Part shown: positions 7,571 to 16,382 of the stretch, piece by piece
Layout: the number at the start of each line of letters is the position of its first letter
Numbering within the stretch: the stretch's first letter is position 1
DNA from: an uncultured Clostridia bacterium
GTDB taxonomy: Bacteria > Bacillota > Clostridia > Oscillospirales > Ruminococcaceae
Reading direction: 5' to 3'
NCBI GenBank assembly: GCA_947625735.1
Contig: CANQPL010000009.1
Coordinates: 1 to 64,000, forward strand
DNA: 64,000 nt
Made by a program: the position numbers and the translations under genes
The notes under the pieces: model-generated
The model's database searches: none
What the model saw: only the letters and a program-made list of their open reading frames with translations
Told to the model about the DNA's origin: nothing

Positions 7571-7996
7571 TCACACAAAAAATGTAACATTCAAGCACAT
7601 CTTCTGAAGCGCCCTGCCGTGTATCCTTGTGACGTGCTGACGGCTGTAATGCATTGTTTCTGCAATTTCTTCCCACTTCTGCCGGAAAATATATCGTCTG
7701 GTAAGCACCTCCCGCTGTGCGGTGTCAGGCAGAGAATCAATGAGCCGCTGTGTATCTTTGCGGACGGTGACAAGCTCAGCAAATAATCTGTCTGCCTCTG
7801 TTTCGTAATCTGCCAGCAAACAAAGAGCGGTCTCCGTAGTGTTGTCGTGACGGTCGTGGGAGGTGTCCCCGTCATACCGCACCGCCCTGCCTGTCAGCAG
7901 CTGACGGCAGGCGTTTGCTTTTTCACGGGCAAGCCGGTATTCACTCTCGATCTGAGCCGGACGGGAGAGGAGTGCTTTAAGTTCGGCGGTGGTCAT
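7571..7996 (-). CDS. Phage sigma-70 region 4-like late regulator
   Basis: This 141-residue protein has a long N-terminal helical part and a C-terminal helix-turn-helix (TRRYIFRQKWEEIAETMHYSRQHVTRIHGRALQKM) of the sigma region 4 / DUF1492-ArpU type. Such proteins switch on late genes in Firmicutes phages. It lies between the replication block and the terminase genes, the expected position for a late-gene activator. Confidence 0.7.
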   Translation of the reverse strand: MTTAELKALLSRPAQIESEYRLAREKANACRQLLTGRAVRYDGDTSHDRHDNTTETALCLLADYETEADRLFAELVTVRKDTQRLIDSLPDTAQREVLTRRYIFRQKWEEIAETMHYSRQHVTRIHGRALQKMCLNVTFFV

Positions 7997-8071
7997 TTTA
8001 TCATCTCCATTTCAGAAGTTAGAAGATAGAAGTCTGAGGATAGAAATTAGAGGGTAGAAAGTTTTGCCGGG

Positions 8072-8152
8072 GTGCAAAAGGTGCAAAATTTATGTGTTAT
8101 TCTGAAAAATGCTCTTTTAGAAAACTTACATATAACTTTGCACCTTTTGCAC
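8072..8152. repeat. Inverted repeat with iteron-like TGCAAA units
   Basis: GTGCAAAAGGTGCAAA (8072-8087) and its exact reverse complement (8137-8152) flank a 49-base AT-rich spacer. Each arm is itself a tandem of two GTGCAAA units. It lies in the gap just past the stop of the primase-helicase. It could be a replication origin, a protein-binding site or an RNA hairpin at the 3' end of the replication transcript. Confidence 0.8.
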
Positions 8153-8156
8153 TTTT

Positions 8157-10454
8157 TCAAAATGGCGGAACATTTTCGGGAGAATAATTATTGTCTTCAT
8201 ACACATAATCTTCGGCGATCCTGTAACCGATAATCACGTTGTGGCAGGATATACCGTTGATATGCTTATCCGTCAGCATATTTTTCCCACGCAGACTTGC
8301 AATAAAATTCATCTTGTTTTCTGCGTGGAAATTATTTTCCCTGCACCAGTCGTAATACACACTGTAAGCGTCCTTTGCTTTCACGCAGGCATTGGGATCG
8401 GGTTCGAGACATTCGGAGATAAACATACCCGGACGGTCATTGACACGTCTGTATTCTTCGGTGGCAAGGCTGACGGTGCGGGGTTTTTTAAGACCGTTTT
8501 TTCGGTAATTTTCAAGCCCTTTCAGGCAAGCATTAAATATTCCGGAAATATTTTCGGAAGATCGCAGCTTGTCCTTTAAACCTCCGTCCTGTTCTTCGGG
8601 AGCGAAATGTCTGTCAAAAGTTATGACGTTTATCCGGTCCGAAAGAAATACCGTATCGTCATTTACGTGGGGAAGATAGTTTGTATTTACAAAAAGCTTG
8701 AATTCGGGAATGAACTGAAATTCCCGCTCATGAAGATGCCGTGCGGTAATGGTGTCACGCCCTGTCAGGGTCTTGATAAGTGCCGCATCAAAGATCATAT
8801 TTTTCGGCGGTTCGGAAACGTTCAGGAAACGTGCGCCCGCAAGCCTTGCAATATCTCCCGAAGCCTGTCTGCTGTCCTTGTTCTGTTTTCTTGCAAGGGT
8901 CTCGGGCTGGGCGGACATGGCATATCCCGATTCACCGCCCATCATGTAGGAAATGGTTTCCATCAGAGTGCCCTTGCCATTGCGGGTTGTTGCGCCGTAC
9001 AGAATAAACATACACTCCTCTGAGGTGTCGCCGGTGAGGGAATATCCCAGCGCACGCATAAGGAAATCACGCTTGTCATTGTCGTTTGACATAACTTCGC
9101 ACATGAATTTTTCAAACAAAGGAGATTCGGCATCGGGGTCATAGACAACGTTCGACATTTTGCTGATAAAATCTTTGGGATCATGCTTTCTGAAAAAGCC
9201 TTTTTTCAGATCATAGGTTCCGTTTTTGCAGTTGAAAAGCCACGGGTCGCAGTCAAGATCTTCCGATTTGATGTAATTTCGTCCCCGTGCGTCTTTTATC
9301 ATGGTTTCACGGACGTTAAGCCGTCCCAGCTTGTTTATGTGCGAAATATAATCGGTTTTGCTGCCGTCGCTGAGAGTGGAGGCATATTGCAGCAAGGCGT
9401 CGTACAGGTCCTTTGCCATATTTCCCACCTGCATTCCGCCCGTGTCCTCCTGCCAGTACCCGTCCTTGTATACGTACCATTCCTTGGCAGTAATATTGTA
9501 CCTTGCGATTTTGCCGAAAACCGCTGCAAACAGTTCGCCGTTGCCCCTGTCGTTGTAACCGAAGAAGCGGTCAGGCTTCAGCTTATTGATAATTTCAAGT
9601 ATATTTTCGTCGCTGTTTCCGGGAATAAATTTCTCCTCCGCAGCTTTTTCTGTATGAATAATTTCCTTTGAATATGCGGCGGTATTTTTCACGGTCTCCG
9701 AAAGTAAGCGGCGGGTCTCTGTGTCGCCCAGTTCTGCCGCAATATCGGAAATGTCACCCTTTGACTTTACTTTCGGGTAAATTTCCGCCGAAGGTACAAG
9801 TTTTACAGCCGCCGCATATTGTGAAACTGTTTCCAGTGCGCTCTTGCCGTATTTTTCGCCTGCCTCGTCGTTGTCGGTGATTATCACAACATTTTTACCC
9901 CGGAAAAACTCCCCGAAATCTTTGCGGAATTTTGCGCCTGCTCCGTTGGGAGATGTGGTCGCCGCATATCCCAGCCGCTCCACCGTTTCAACGTCCTTTT
10001 CACCTTCGGTGATAACCACAGTGCCGCTTTGTTTTAACTTGGCAAGTCTGTCAAGATGATAAAGGGGCATTTTTATTCCGCCCAGCCCCTTGACATAACG
10101 CCCGTTTTCAAGGCGATACCAGACTGCTGTTTTTTTGCCGCCGCCCGTGTCGCAGATCTGTTTTTTTGCAAGGATATTTCCGCTTATGTCGGTGTAAACG
10201 TGTTCACGGATAAGCTGCCATTTTGGTATAACGGGATTTTCACGGAAACAGTCGGAAGCTGCCAGTCCTGCAGCCGAAATAATATCGCTGAAAGAACAGC
10301 CCTTTTTGCAGTCAAGCAGAATTTTCCCATCGGGAGCGCAGGCTATGTACAGATGTCCCTTGCTGTCACCGCAGGCGGGGCAGTCTGCACGATACTGTGA
10401 AGCACCTTGCTTTTTTACGTTTTTAAAGTGCATCAGAATTTCTTGCAGTTCCAT
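8157..10454 (-). CDS. Phage D5-type primase-helicase
   Basis: A 765-residue replication protein. A CHC2-like zinc finger (CPACGD ... CKKGC) occupies about residues 24-52. A TOPRIM core follows, with VITEGEKD near 147 and VVIITDNDEAG near 190. A D5 N-terminal domain and an SF3 helicase with Walker A (YGATTRNGKGT, about 485-495) fill the C-terminal half. It primes and unwinds phage DNA. It is the largest gene of the early operon and lies next to a VRR-NUC nuclease and SF2 helicase, a common gene set in Firmicutes prophages. Confidence 0.92.
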   Translation of the reverse strand: MELQEILMHFKNVKKQGASQYRADCPACGDSKGHLYIACAPDGKILLDCKKGCSFSDIISAAGLAASDCFRENPVIPKWQLIREHVYTDISGNILAKKQICDTGGGKKTAVWYRLENGRYVKGLGGIKMPLYHLDRLAKLKQSGTVVITEGEKDVETVERLGYAATTSPNGAGAKFRKDFGEFFRGKNVVIITDNDEAGEKYGKSALETVSQYAAAVKLVPSAEIYPKVKSKGDISDIAAELGDTETRRLLSETVKNTAAYSKEIIHTEKAAEEKFIPGNSDENILEIINKLKPDRFFGYNDRGNGELFAAVFGKIARYNITAKEWYVYKDGYWQEDTGGMQVGNMAKDLYDALLQYASTLSDGSKTDYISHINKLGRLNVRETMIKDARGRNYIKSEDLDCDPWLFNCKNGTYDLKKGFFRKHDPKDFISKMSNVVYDPDAESPLFEKFMCEVMSNDNDKRDFLMRALGYSLTGDTSEECMFILYGATTRNGKGTLMETISYMMGGESGYAMSAQPETLARKQNKDSRQASGDIARLAGARFLNVSEPPKNMIFDAALIKTLTGRDTITARHLHEREFQFIPEFKLFVNTNYLPHVNDDTVFLSDRINVITFDRHFAPEEQDGGLKDKLRSSENISGIFNACLKGLENYRKNGLKKPRTVSLATEEYRRVNDRPGMFISECLEPDPNACVKAKDAYSVYYDWCRENNFHAENKMNFIASLRGKNMLTDKHINGISCHNVIIGYRIAEDYVYEDNNYSPENVPPF

Positions 10455-10457
10455 AAG

Positions 10458-10826
10458 TCATACCTCAATATCATCCTCGCCTATTGTTGTTGTTCCGAGT
10501 ATTTTGGAAATTTTCTCGCAGAACTCACAGTTTTCCGAATTTTTTCTGCATTCGGATAAAGCAAAATCCAGCTTGTTCTGTTCCCGCACAGATTTGAAAG
10601 CAGATGCCGCTATCACGTCATACAGGCATAATTCCTGTATATATTCAAGTTTAATTGTTTTCAGTTCGTCGGCAGGGTACCCCATATCATTGAGCATATA
10701 TACACATTTCATGAATATGTAATACATTCGGATATGCACCGCATCATTCCGCATAAATTCGGGCAGCAGAGGTCTCTTGCTGTAAGCGAGCCTGTCAATT
10801 TCGGTCAGCACTTCTTGTCTGAGCAT
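10458..10826 (-). CDS. Hypothetical phage protein
   Basis: A 122-residue mostly helical protein with three cysteines near the C-terminus (CRKNSENCEFC), which could bind a metal. It sits in the replication block, its 5' end overlapping the VRR-NUC gene and its stop three bases from the primase-helicase start. ATG 10826 has GGAG nine bases upstream; ATG 10832 is the alternative but very close to that site. Function unknown. Confidence 0.55.
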   Translation of the reverse strand: MLRQEVLTEIDRLAYSKRPLLPEFMRNDAVHIRMYYIFMKCVYMLNDMGYPADELKTIKLEYIQELCLYDVIAASAFKSVREQNKLDFALSECRKNSENCEFCEKISKILGTTTIGEDDIEV

Positions 10827-11139
10827 TTTCATCAGCTCCTATCAATCTGAGTGCGTCTTCGGGGCTGCGGCATATTCCCGCAACAGCACCCTGTTTTTTC
10901 ATGCTTTCGATAAATTTTTTCTGATGCTCCGAGGGCTTTCCGAAAGGGCTTTTAACTTCGATAAAAAATATTTTTCCGTCTGATTTTCTGAAACCGAAAA
11001 GGTCGGAAAATCCTTTGGGCAGACCTGTGTCAAAATGCCGCCCGTCATAGGTCAGACCCTTTCCCACATTCGCCCGGAACACCACAGCAAAAGGGGACAG
11101 GGCGATCCGTATGCTGTTCTGAATGTCATGCTCATTCAT
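10795..11139 (-). CDS. VRR-NUC domain nuclease
   Basis: A 114-residue single-domain protein of the VRR-NUC family (PD-(D/E)XK fold). It shows the family signature GLPKGFSDLFGF with the acidic catalytic residue, then FFIEVKSPFGKPSEHQKKFI with the E-x-K pair. Such small proteins act as Holliday junction resolvases or structure-specific nucleases in phages. ATGA overlaps the helicase stop, so the two are translationally coupled. Confidence 0.88.
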   Translation of the reverse strand: MNEHDIQNSIRIALSPFAVVFRANVGKGLTYDGRHFDTGLPKGFSDLFGFRKSDGKIFFIEVKSPFGKPSEHQKKFIESMKKQGAVAGICRSPEDALRLIGADENAQTRSADRN

Positions 11140-12455
11140 CTGTAAATTTTCATCTCCTTCGAGGCGTACCAGACCCAGCCGGGCTTGTAGCCTTTCATTT
11201 TTCCGTAAGCAGTCAGCTCCTCACGGTTCCTGCACTGATCGGGGCGGGAATAGCCCCTGACCGTTTCGGTGATCCGTTCCAGCCGTGCCTCTTTGGATTC
11301 TTCGATAACACGGTTGCCGGCGGGGAAAACATATCCGCAGTAAGGGCAGGCGGGTGCAGTGGGAAAATTTGCAAAGCATTCGGGACATTGGCGCATTTTA
11401 AAGTCCTCGTCCGTCGGTTCTTTCTTCCTTGTCGGTTTTGGTTCAAGGCTCCATTCAAACTCGCGGTCGGGGAGACCGAAACGGTGAACGTTCCCCACAT
11501 GGTCGATGATTACCGCCCGTTTGCCGTCCTTGTACCTCATGCAGCGCATTGATTGCTGAATATACAGCGTCAGCGATTTTGTGGGGCGCAGCAGTATCAC
11601 GGCGGAGCAGTCGGGAACATCAAAGCCCTCACTTATCAGGTCAACATTGCATAAGATCATGATTTTTCCCTGTCGGAAGTTTTCGATAATTTTCGCACGC
11701 TGTGCTTTTGGTGTTTCTCCGTCAATGTGGGCGGCGCTTATGCCGTTCCCGTTAAATTCCTCCGCCATATGTTTGCTTGAATTGACAGTCGCACAATAGC
11801 AGACCGCTTGTCTGCCTTTTGCAAGGCTTTTGTAACAGGAGATCACATCACCGTATATTTTCGGTTTGTTAAGTGCCGCCTCTATATCCTCGGGAGCATA
11901 GTCACCGTTGCGGACTTTAAGCCCGGACAGATCGGCAACGGGCGGCGCGTAGTAATCAAAAGGGGAGAGGCAGTGCCTCCCGATCAGCTCCTTAACAGTA
12001 GGACCTATGATCAGCTTGTCGCACACCTCACCCAGACCGCCGCCGTTCAGGCGGACAGGCGTAGCCGTAAATCCCGCACACCATGCTTTTGGGAAACTGT
12101 CGTATATTTTCCTGTAAGAAGCCGCAATGCAGTGATGATTTTCATCGGTAATGATAAGAGACGGCGGCAGCATACGGTGAGTTTTTCTGCATACCGTCTG
12201 AACCATGCCCACTTCACAAAAAAGCATATCCACGCCGTAGCTGTCGAAGGTTTCAAAGATCTGCTGACACAGCTCCTGTCGGTGGACGAGAAACAGCACA
12301 CGGTTTCCCTTGTCTGTGGTGCGTTTTGCGATCTCGGCGGCGGTGAGAGACTTGCCCGCCCCACAGGGCATCACAACGCAGGGACGTCTGAAACCATGCG
12401 CCCATGCGTTGTGAATGTCGTTTATCGCCTTTTCCTGATAATCACGCAGTTCCAT
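11136..12455 (-). CDS. SF2 DEAD/DEAH-family phage helicase
   Basis: The 439-residue protein carries motif I MPCGAGKSLTAA, a DENH box (ITDENHHC) in place of DEAH, motif III GFTATPVRL, and a helicase C domain with LISEGFDVPDC and QQSMRCMRYKDG. A C-terminal zinc ribbon (CPECFANFPTAPACPYCG) is typical for this phage subfamily. It probably drives recombination or strand unwinding with the neighbouring DUF669, AAA and VRR-NUC proteins. It starts right behind the DUF669 gene with no separate ribosome site. Confidence 0.9.
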   Translation of the reverse strand: MELRDYQEKAINDIHNAWAHGFRRPCVVMPCGAGKSLTAAEIAKRTTDKGNRVLFLVHRQELCQQIFETFDSYGVDMLFCEVGMVQTVCRKTHRMLPPSLIITDENHHCIAASYRKIYDSFPKAWCAGFTATPVRLNGGGLGEVCDKLIIGPTVKELIGRHCLSPFDYYAPPVADLSGLKVRNGDYAPEDIEAALNKPKIYGDVISCYKSLAKGRQAVCYCATVNSSKHMAEEFNGNGISAAHIDGETPKAQRAKIIENFRQGKIMILCNVDLISEGFDVPDCSAVILLRPTKSLTLYIQQSMRCMRYKDGKRAVIIDHVGNVHRFGLPDREFEWSLEPKPTRKKEPTDEDFKMRQCPECFANFPTAPACPYCGYVFPAGNRVIEESKEARLERITETVRGYSRPDQCRNREELTAYGKMKGYKPGWVWYASKEMKIYR

Positions 12456-12458
12456 AGC

Positions 12459-13073
12459 TTAGAACGGCAGATCGTCCGCACTGATCACATCTTCAAAGTC
12501 TGAAAGATCATTTGCAGGTGCAGATGCAGGTGCAGGATTTGGCGTTGGTGCAGGTGCGGGCAAATGGTTTTCCAAGAGCTTGTCCTCAGGAATTTTAATT
12601 CCCTCTTTTATTCTGTCAACGGTGTAAAAATTCCGGAAACGTGTGGTAAAATGAGGGCTGCCGTCACTTCCCGAAAACTCCTCCCGTCCGAAGGAAGCTC
12701 CCACTGATTTTCCTTTAAAGCAGCTGCAGAACCGGTCGCCCCACTGCACAAAAAAGCCGTTGTTCGACTTCTCCACGCAGGTGATAAAGCCCTTGAAAAA
12801 TCGGTTTGTGGAATTGGTGCCGTCGGTTGTGTAGGTGAGCTGTGTGACCACGCAGCCCCACTTTTTGTCGGAGCGTGTGTCAGACCGGTACCGGTCGGCG
12901 AAATAGTCCTTGTAGGGTCCCTCGGCTATGTCAAGGGAGATAAAAATTGCTTCGTATCCGTTTCGTGTAACGCCCTCTTTTATGTCCATGATCTTGCAGA
13001 TATATCCGCCGGGAGGAAGGGGAGTACTTTCGCCGGAAGGGGTTGTTTTATCGTAGTCTGAAGGCTTGTTCAT
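12459..13073 (-). CDS. DUF669 protein, probable ssDNA-binding protein
   Basis: A 204-residue protein of the DUF669 family, found in phage recombination modules. The core (PPGGYICKIMDIKEGVTRNGYEAIFISLDIAEGPY) is followed by a Pro/Ala-rich linker and an acidic tip ending DDLPF. That tail resembles the protein-docking tail of SSB, which suggests it binds single-stranded DNA and recruits partners. It lies between an AAA ATPase and an SF2 helicase. Confidence 0.75.
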   Translation of the reverse strand: MNKPSDYDKTTPSGESTPLPPGGYICKIMDIKEGVTRNGYEAIFISLDIAEGPYKDYFADRYRSDTRSDKKWGCVVTQLTYTTDGTNSTNRFFKGFITCVEKSNNGFFVQWGDRFCSCFKGKSVGASFGREEFSGSDGSPHFTTRFRNFYTVDRIKEGIKIPEDKLLENHLPAPAPTPNPAPASAPANDLSDFEDVISADDLPF

Positions 13074-13079
13074 ATAACA

Positions 13080-13715
13080 TTACTCCTTTTCAATTTCATA
13101 ATATTTTCTGATTGCGTTGTCCACTTCGAGAAGATCATTGTCAATTGACAGTTCCTCGAACATTCCCATGGGGGATTTGCTGACTGCGCCCTCGCAGTAC
13201 TGTGTGATGAATCTGTGTTCCCCGTTTTCAATGACGCATCGCAGGACAACGGTAAACATTCCCTCAAGGCAGATCTTTGTGTCAAGAAGCTTTCCGATCG
13301 TCATTGGTTTTATTTCGCCGAAATCGTTTGTGTCCTCGTGCATAATTATGTAGACAATTTTATCATCGGGAAGCCGCTCGATGATAAACTGTATAAGGCT
13401 CCAGAAATTATCTGCAAGAGTGTTGTACAGGTTGTAAACATCGTTTCCTTTCCCCATGACGGAGTGGTTTCTCATAAAAAAATTCGTTATGAGATAGCCC
13501 GCATCGTCGATAACCATTGACGGAGCTTTGGAGCCTTTCAGAGCGGATTTTATTCTGTCATAATCGTCCGTATGGATAGACGATATATTCCCTCGGAACG
13601 GCAGCGGCTTATTGAGAACCTTGATAAGTCCGAAACGAGAGCTGTTCACACAGCTGTGCAGAGACGTAGTCTTGCCTGTTCCTGATTTTCCGATAATAAG
13701 TACAGGTATGCCCAT
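13080..13715 (-). CDS. Phage AAA/RecA-like ATPase
   Basis: A 211-residue nucleotide-binding protein with Walker A IGKSGTGKTTS at its N-terminus and a Walker B-like MVIDDAG. This is the phage nucleotide-binding type often paired with Gp157 and DUF669 in recombination modules; Sak4-like recombinase activity is possible. ATG 13715 is chosen because GAGGTG lies six bases upstream. Confidence 0.8.
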   Translation of the reverse strand: MGIPVLIIGKSGTGKTTSLHSCVNSSRFGLIKVLNKPLPFRGNISSIHTDDYDRIKSALKGSKAPSMVIDDAGYLITNFFMRNHSVMGKGNDVYNLYNTLADNFWSLIQFIIERLPDDKIVYIIMHEDTNDFGEIKPMTIGKLLDTKICLEGMFTVVLRCVIENGEHRFITQYCEGAVSKSPMGMFEELSIDNDLLEVDNAIRKYYEIEKE

Positions 13716-13725
13716 TGTCAGCACC

Positions 13726-14283
13726 TCATTTCACGGTAATATACGGCGTTTTTGTAATGCTTGCATAAGGGAGCTTCTCGCCGCTTGCCATTGCGTTTTT
13801 AACGCCTGTTTTTGAGATGTCGGGTTTACGGTATGTCAGCAGATTTTTGTCGTGTTCCTCTGCCCATGCGATAAACGCATTTTCGTCGGAAATTTTCACG
13901 CTTTCCCGTCCTGCATTTACGCTGATAAGAGCTTTGGGACGGTCGATCTTTTTCCGATGCATTGCTTCCATTTCCCCAAGCAGATAACTACTCAGCCGCT
14001 CGATGGCGTTCCGCTTAGCTTTAAGCCGTGCATCAATGCACCTTTTTTCTTCGGAAAGTGCAGCCTCATCCGCTTTCAGATTTTTGATAAAGACACCGAT
14101 GTTTTCCGCCTTGCTTTCAAATTCTCCCTCGATAGCGTCAAGGGTCAAAAACCAGTTTTCAAGCAGTTCATTTCTTGCCGCCTCCGGGTCTGCCTCGTCA
14201 GAAAGGTCAAGATCGTAGAGGTCGTCAAGTCTGTCAAAAATGTCGTTAAAGTCGTTGGTCAGTTCGTAAAGCTTTGTACTCAT
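13726..14283 (-). CDS. Siphovirus Gp157-family protein
   Basis: A 185-residue protein with the Gp157 layout: an N-terminal helix pair (YELTNDFNDIFDRL), a central coiled coil with ESKAENIGVFIKNLKADEAALSEEKR, and a C-terminal beta part ending in ASITKTPYITVK. The family is common in lactic-phage-type early operons and was linked to phage resistance, but the activity is not clear. It directly precedes the AAA ATPase gene. Confidence 0.85.
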   Translation of the reverse strand: MSTKLYELTNDFNDIFDRLDDLYDLDLSDEADPEAARNELLENWFLTLDAIEGEFESKAENIGVFIKNLKADEAALSEEKRCIDARLKAKRNAIERLSSYLLGEMEAMHRKKIDRPKALISVNAGRESVKISDENAFIAWAEEHDKNLLTYRKPDISKTGVKNAMASGEKLPYASITKTPYITVK

Positions 14284-14311
14284 TGTATTTACCTCTTTCT
14301 TCCTTTTCTCT

Positions 14312-14336
14312 CGGTCGTGTAAATTTTACACGACCG
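14312..14336. promoter_or_regulatory. 25-bp near-perfect palindrome
   Basis: Twelve-base arms CGGTCGTGTAAA (14312-14323) and TTTACACGACCG (14325-14336) flank a single central base. It fills the short gap between the DUF3102 stop and the Gp157 start. No T run follows on the minus strand, so a protein-binding site is more likely than a terminator. Confidence 0.7.
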
Positions 14337-14340
14337 GAAG

Positions 14341-15648
14341 TTATTCAAAATCGCTTTCATAATCCTTGATAATGTCCGCAAGAGACATAAATCGGCTGTG
14401 AATATCCCTGTAACATCTGCTTGACATACCGTAATCACGAATAAAATCAACACATTCCCTGACCGCCGAGAGAACATTTCCGTGCAGGGATTCATAAAGG
14501 TCACGGATCATGTCATCGTCCATGCCGTTTGAGGTGTTCGCCGAAAATGAGGCGTCAAGCAGCTCGTTCCTTGCCTGTTTCAGTTCTTCCCTGACCTCGT
14601 CAAGCTTGTTTTGCAGATCTTCATTTTCTTCACGCAGTGCCTTGGTGCGTCCCGCTGCGATCTCCTGCGCTTTTTTCTCAATTGAAGCGGGGTCGGGTTC
14701 TATAACAGCTATATCCGTAGGGCGGGATTCAAGCTCTTTTATCTGCTTTTCAAGCTGACTGTTTTTCTCCCGTTCCTCGTTTAACTTCCGGAAATTTTCG
14801 GAGCTTGACTGCTGCGTCATTTCAAAGTTTCTTTTGAAACTATCGGCAAGTAAACGAGCGTTATCAAGTTCTTTTTTAAGCGCTATGTATTCCTTGTGAG
14901 TGGTAATATCTCCGCTCATGACCTTGTCCACAAGCTCCGCAGGGGCGGAGGGTTTTGCAATTTCGTATTGCAAGGATTTTGATAAGCTGTCGAAAAGTTC
15001 CTGATCTTTGCTCGTCGCAATTTGCGAAGAGCAAAATTTGTGAATATTAATCATTCGATATACTGTATCTTTTTTGAATCCCATGGATTCTATCCACTTT
15101 TCAAAAAGTCCGTCATGTTGATTTTTTCCTGCCAGCCGTTCCTGCGCCTCCGCAAAGATCGCACCACAGTTGGCTGTGAAATTCATGTACTCATTTTTAA
15201 GCTGCTGTTCCTTGCGTTTGAGATAATCTCCCAGCTCTGCGGAGAGAACGGCATAATTGAATGTTTCGGGAACAGCGGTGTTTTCGGGAATGGCGGGAGG
15301 TCCTTTCTGCTCCGTTACCCCGAAAATCTCCTTGTAATTTTTAAAGATAAAGTCGGCAAGTTCTTCGTATGAAAACTTGGATATTATGTTATTTCGACCA
15401 TAATCGTTTGAATAGGTTATTAATATTTCGTTGGAGGGTTCAAAGAATTCAATATCATAATTCTTTTCACCGATTGAAATATCATATTCGTCAGAAGTGT
15501 TAGTATCGAAGCTTACCCACTTCTGCACATCTTCCGCACTTTTTTCCTCGCAGAGATTTGTAAGATCCTGCCTTTTCCCCGGTTCTGAAATTGTTTCACG
15601 AAGAATACCCACAAGTAAGTCGTGATGTTCTGAAAGATCATTCATCAT
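14341..15648 (-). CDS. DUF3102-type phage protein with long coiled coil
   Basis: A 435-residue protein. The region FNYAVLSAELGDYLKRKEQQLKNEYMNFTANCGAIFAEA, followed by FEKWIESMGFKKDTVYRMINIHKF, matches DUF3102, seen in phage and mobile-element proteins. The second half is a strongly predicted coiled coil (ENFRKLNEEREKNSQLEKQIKELE and beyond). ATG 15648 has GGAGGTG upstream; the in-frame GTG at 15657 does not. Its 5' end overlaps the upstream helix-turn-helix gene. Role unknown, possibly DNA-associated. Confidence 0.65.
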   Translation of the reverse strand: MMNDLSEHHDLLVGILRETISEPGKRQDLTNLCEEKSAEDVQKWVSFDTNTSDEYDISIGEKNYDIEFFEPSNEILITYSNDYGRNNIISKFSYEELADFIFKNYKEIFGVTEQKGPPAIPENTAVPETFNYAVLSAELGDYLKRKEQQLKNEYMNFTANCGAIFAEAQERLAGKNQHDGLFEKWIESMGFKKDTVYRMINIHKFCSSQIATSKDQELFDSLSKSLQYEIAKPSAPAELVDKVMSGDITTHKEYIALKKELDNARLLADSFKRNFEMTQQSSSENFRKLNEEREKNSQLEKQIKELESRPTDIAVIEPDPASIEKKAQEIAAGRTKALREENEDLQNKLDEVREELKQARNELLDASFSANTSNGMDDDMIRDLYESLHGNVLSAVRECVDFIRDYGMSSRCYRDIHSRFMSLADIIKDYESDFE

Positions 15649-16192
15649 TGCCCGCACCTCCGAATTTTTCCATAAAATTATTGATTTCGTTTATCCTGCT
15701 CCGACAGCACGAAATATGTCTGCTGTCCTCGTCAATGAAGCCTTTAAGTCTGATGATTTCTTCGGCGAGTGCGTCCGTTACAGCTTGCGGAATTTTGCAC
15801 TTGACATCTGCCGGATTTTCTGCTATACTTATATCAGAAACATTTTTCGGAGTTGTTTCTTCTGAGCTTGTATCGGTGGCAGCCGGTGCAGGCTCGCTCT
15901 TTTTATTTTCGGCTCTGTACGCAGTGAGCGCATGAACGACAGAAGCAATACCAATCCCAAGCTTTTCGGCGATCTGTCGGTTTGTCAGTCCTTTTTCTTT
16001 AAGCTGCGGGATCTGGGTCAGAACTTCCTCGGGTATTTTCTTGCCTTGGCTCATTTTCTTATCCTCCTTAAATTCTTCGATAACCTTGCGAATATCGCTG
16101 TAACGCACGTCCACAGCGTCTGCGATCTGCATATATGTGTACCCGTATTGATAGTAGATGCGAATACGCCTGACTTTGTCCTCTGTGAGCAT
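15638..16192 (-). CDS. Helix-turn-helix phage regulator
   Basis: A 184-residue protein with two probable helix-turn-helix segments: an N-terminal one with YTYMQIADAVDVRYSDIRKVIEEF, and a second, GLTNRQIAEKLGIGIASVVHAL, near residues 68-90. A low-complexity Glu/Pro/Thr linker leads to a C-terminal helical part with two adjacent cysteines. GGAGGAGG precedes the ATG. It probably binds DNA to control early genes. Its first 142 bases overlap the gene at 16051-16356 in another frame. Confidence 0.65.
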   Translation of the reverse strand: MLTEDKVRRIRIYYQYGYTYMQIADAVDVRYSDIRKVIEEFKEDKKMSQGKKIPEEVLTQIPQLKEKGLTNRQIAEKLGIGIASVVHALTAYRAENKKSEPAPAATDTSSEETTPKNVSDISIAENPADVKCKIPQAVTDALAEEIIRLKGFIDEDSRHISCCRSRINEINNFMEKFGGAGNDE

Positions 16193-16356
16193 CCGTATTC
16201 CTCCTCCGTTTCCACATCAATGATCCTGCAGCGCTCAAATGCGGGGCATTTAATAAATTCATACGCCGCTTTTGACGGATTTTCTGCGGCAACTCCGATA
16301 TGGTAGATAACCAGCGGATCGTCAAAGATGTGGAAAGTGATTTTAAACATCTGCAT
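16051..16356 (-). CDS. Small hypothetical protein, 3' end overlaps next gene
   Basis: The ATG has AAAGGAG eight bases upstream, and the first 55 residues (to about EEEYGC) look like a compact phage protein. The remaining 46 residues are read from inside the downstream helix-turn-helix gene and look like out-of-frame sequence. Either the overlap is genuine, or a frame change removed the original stop. Function unknown. Confidence 0.5.
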   Translation of the reverse strand: MQMFKITFHIFDDPLVIYHIGVAAENPSKAAYEFIKCPAFERCRIIDVETEEEYGCSQRTKSGVFASTINTGTHICRSQTLWTCVTAIFARLSKNLRRIRK

Positions 16357-16382
16357 TTTAGCTTCTCCTTTCCTTATACTTG

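Noticed and set aside
8020..8062. Purine-rich near-repeats of TAGAAG/TAGAAA type
   Set aside because: The units are irregular and too short to call a tandem repeat or a CRISPR-like array.
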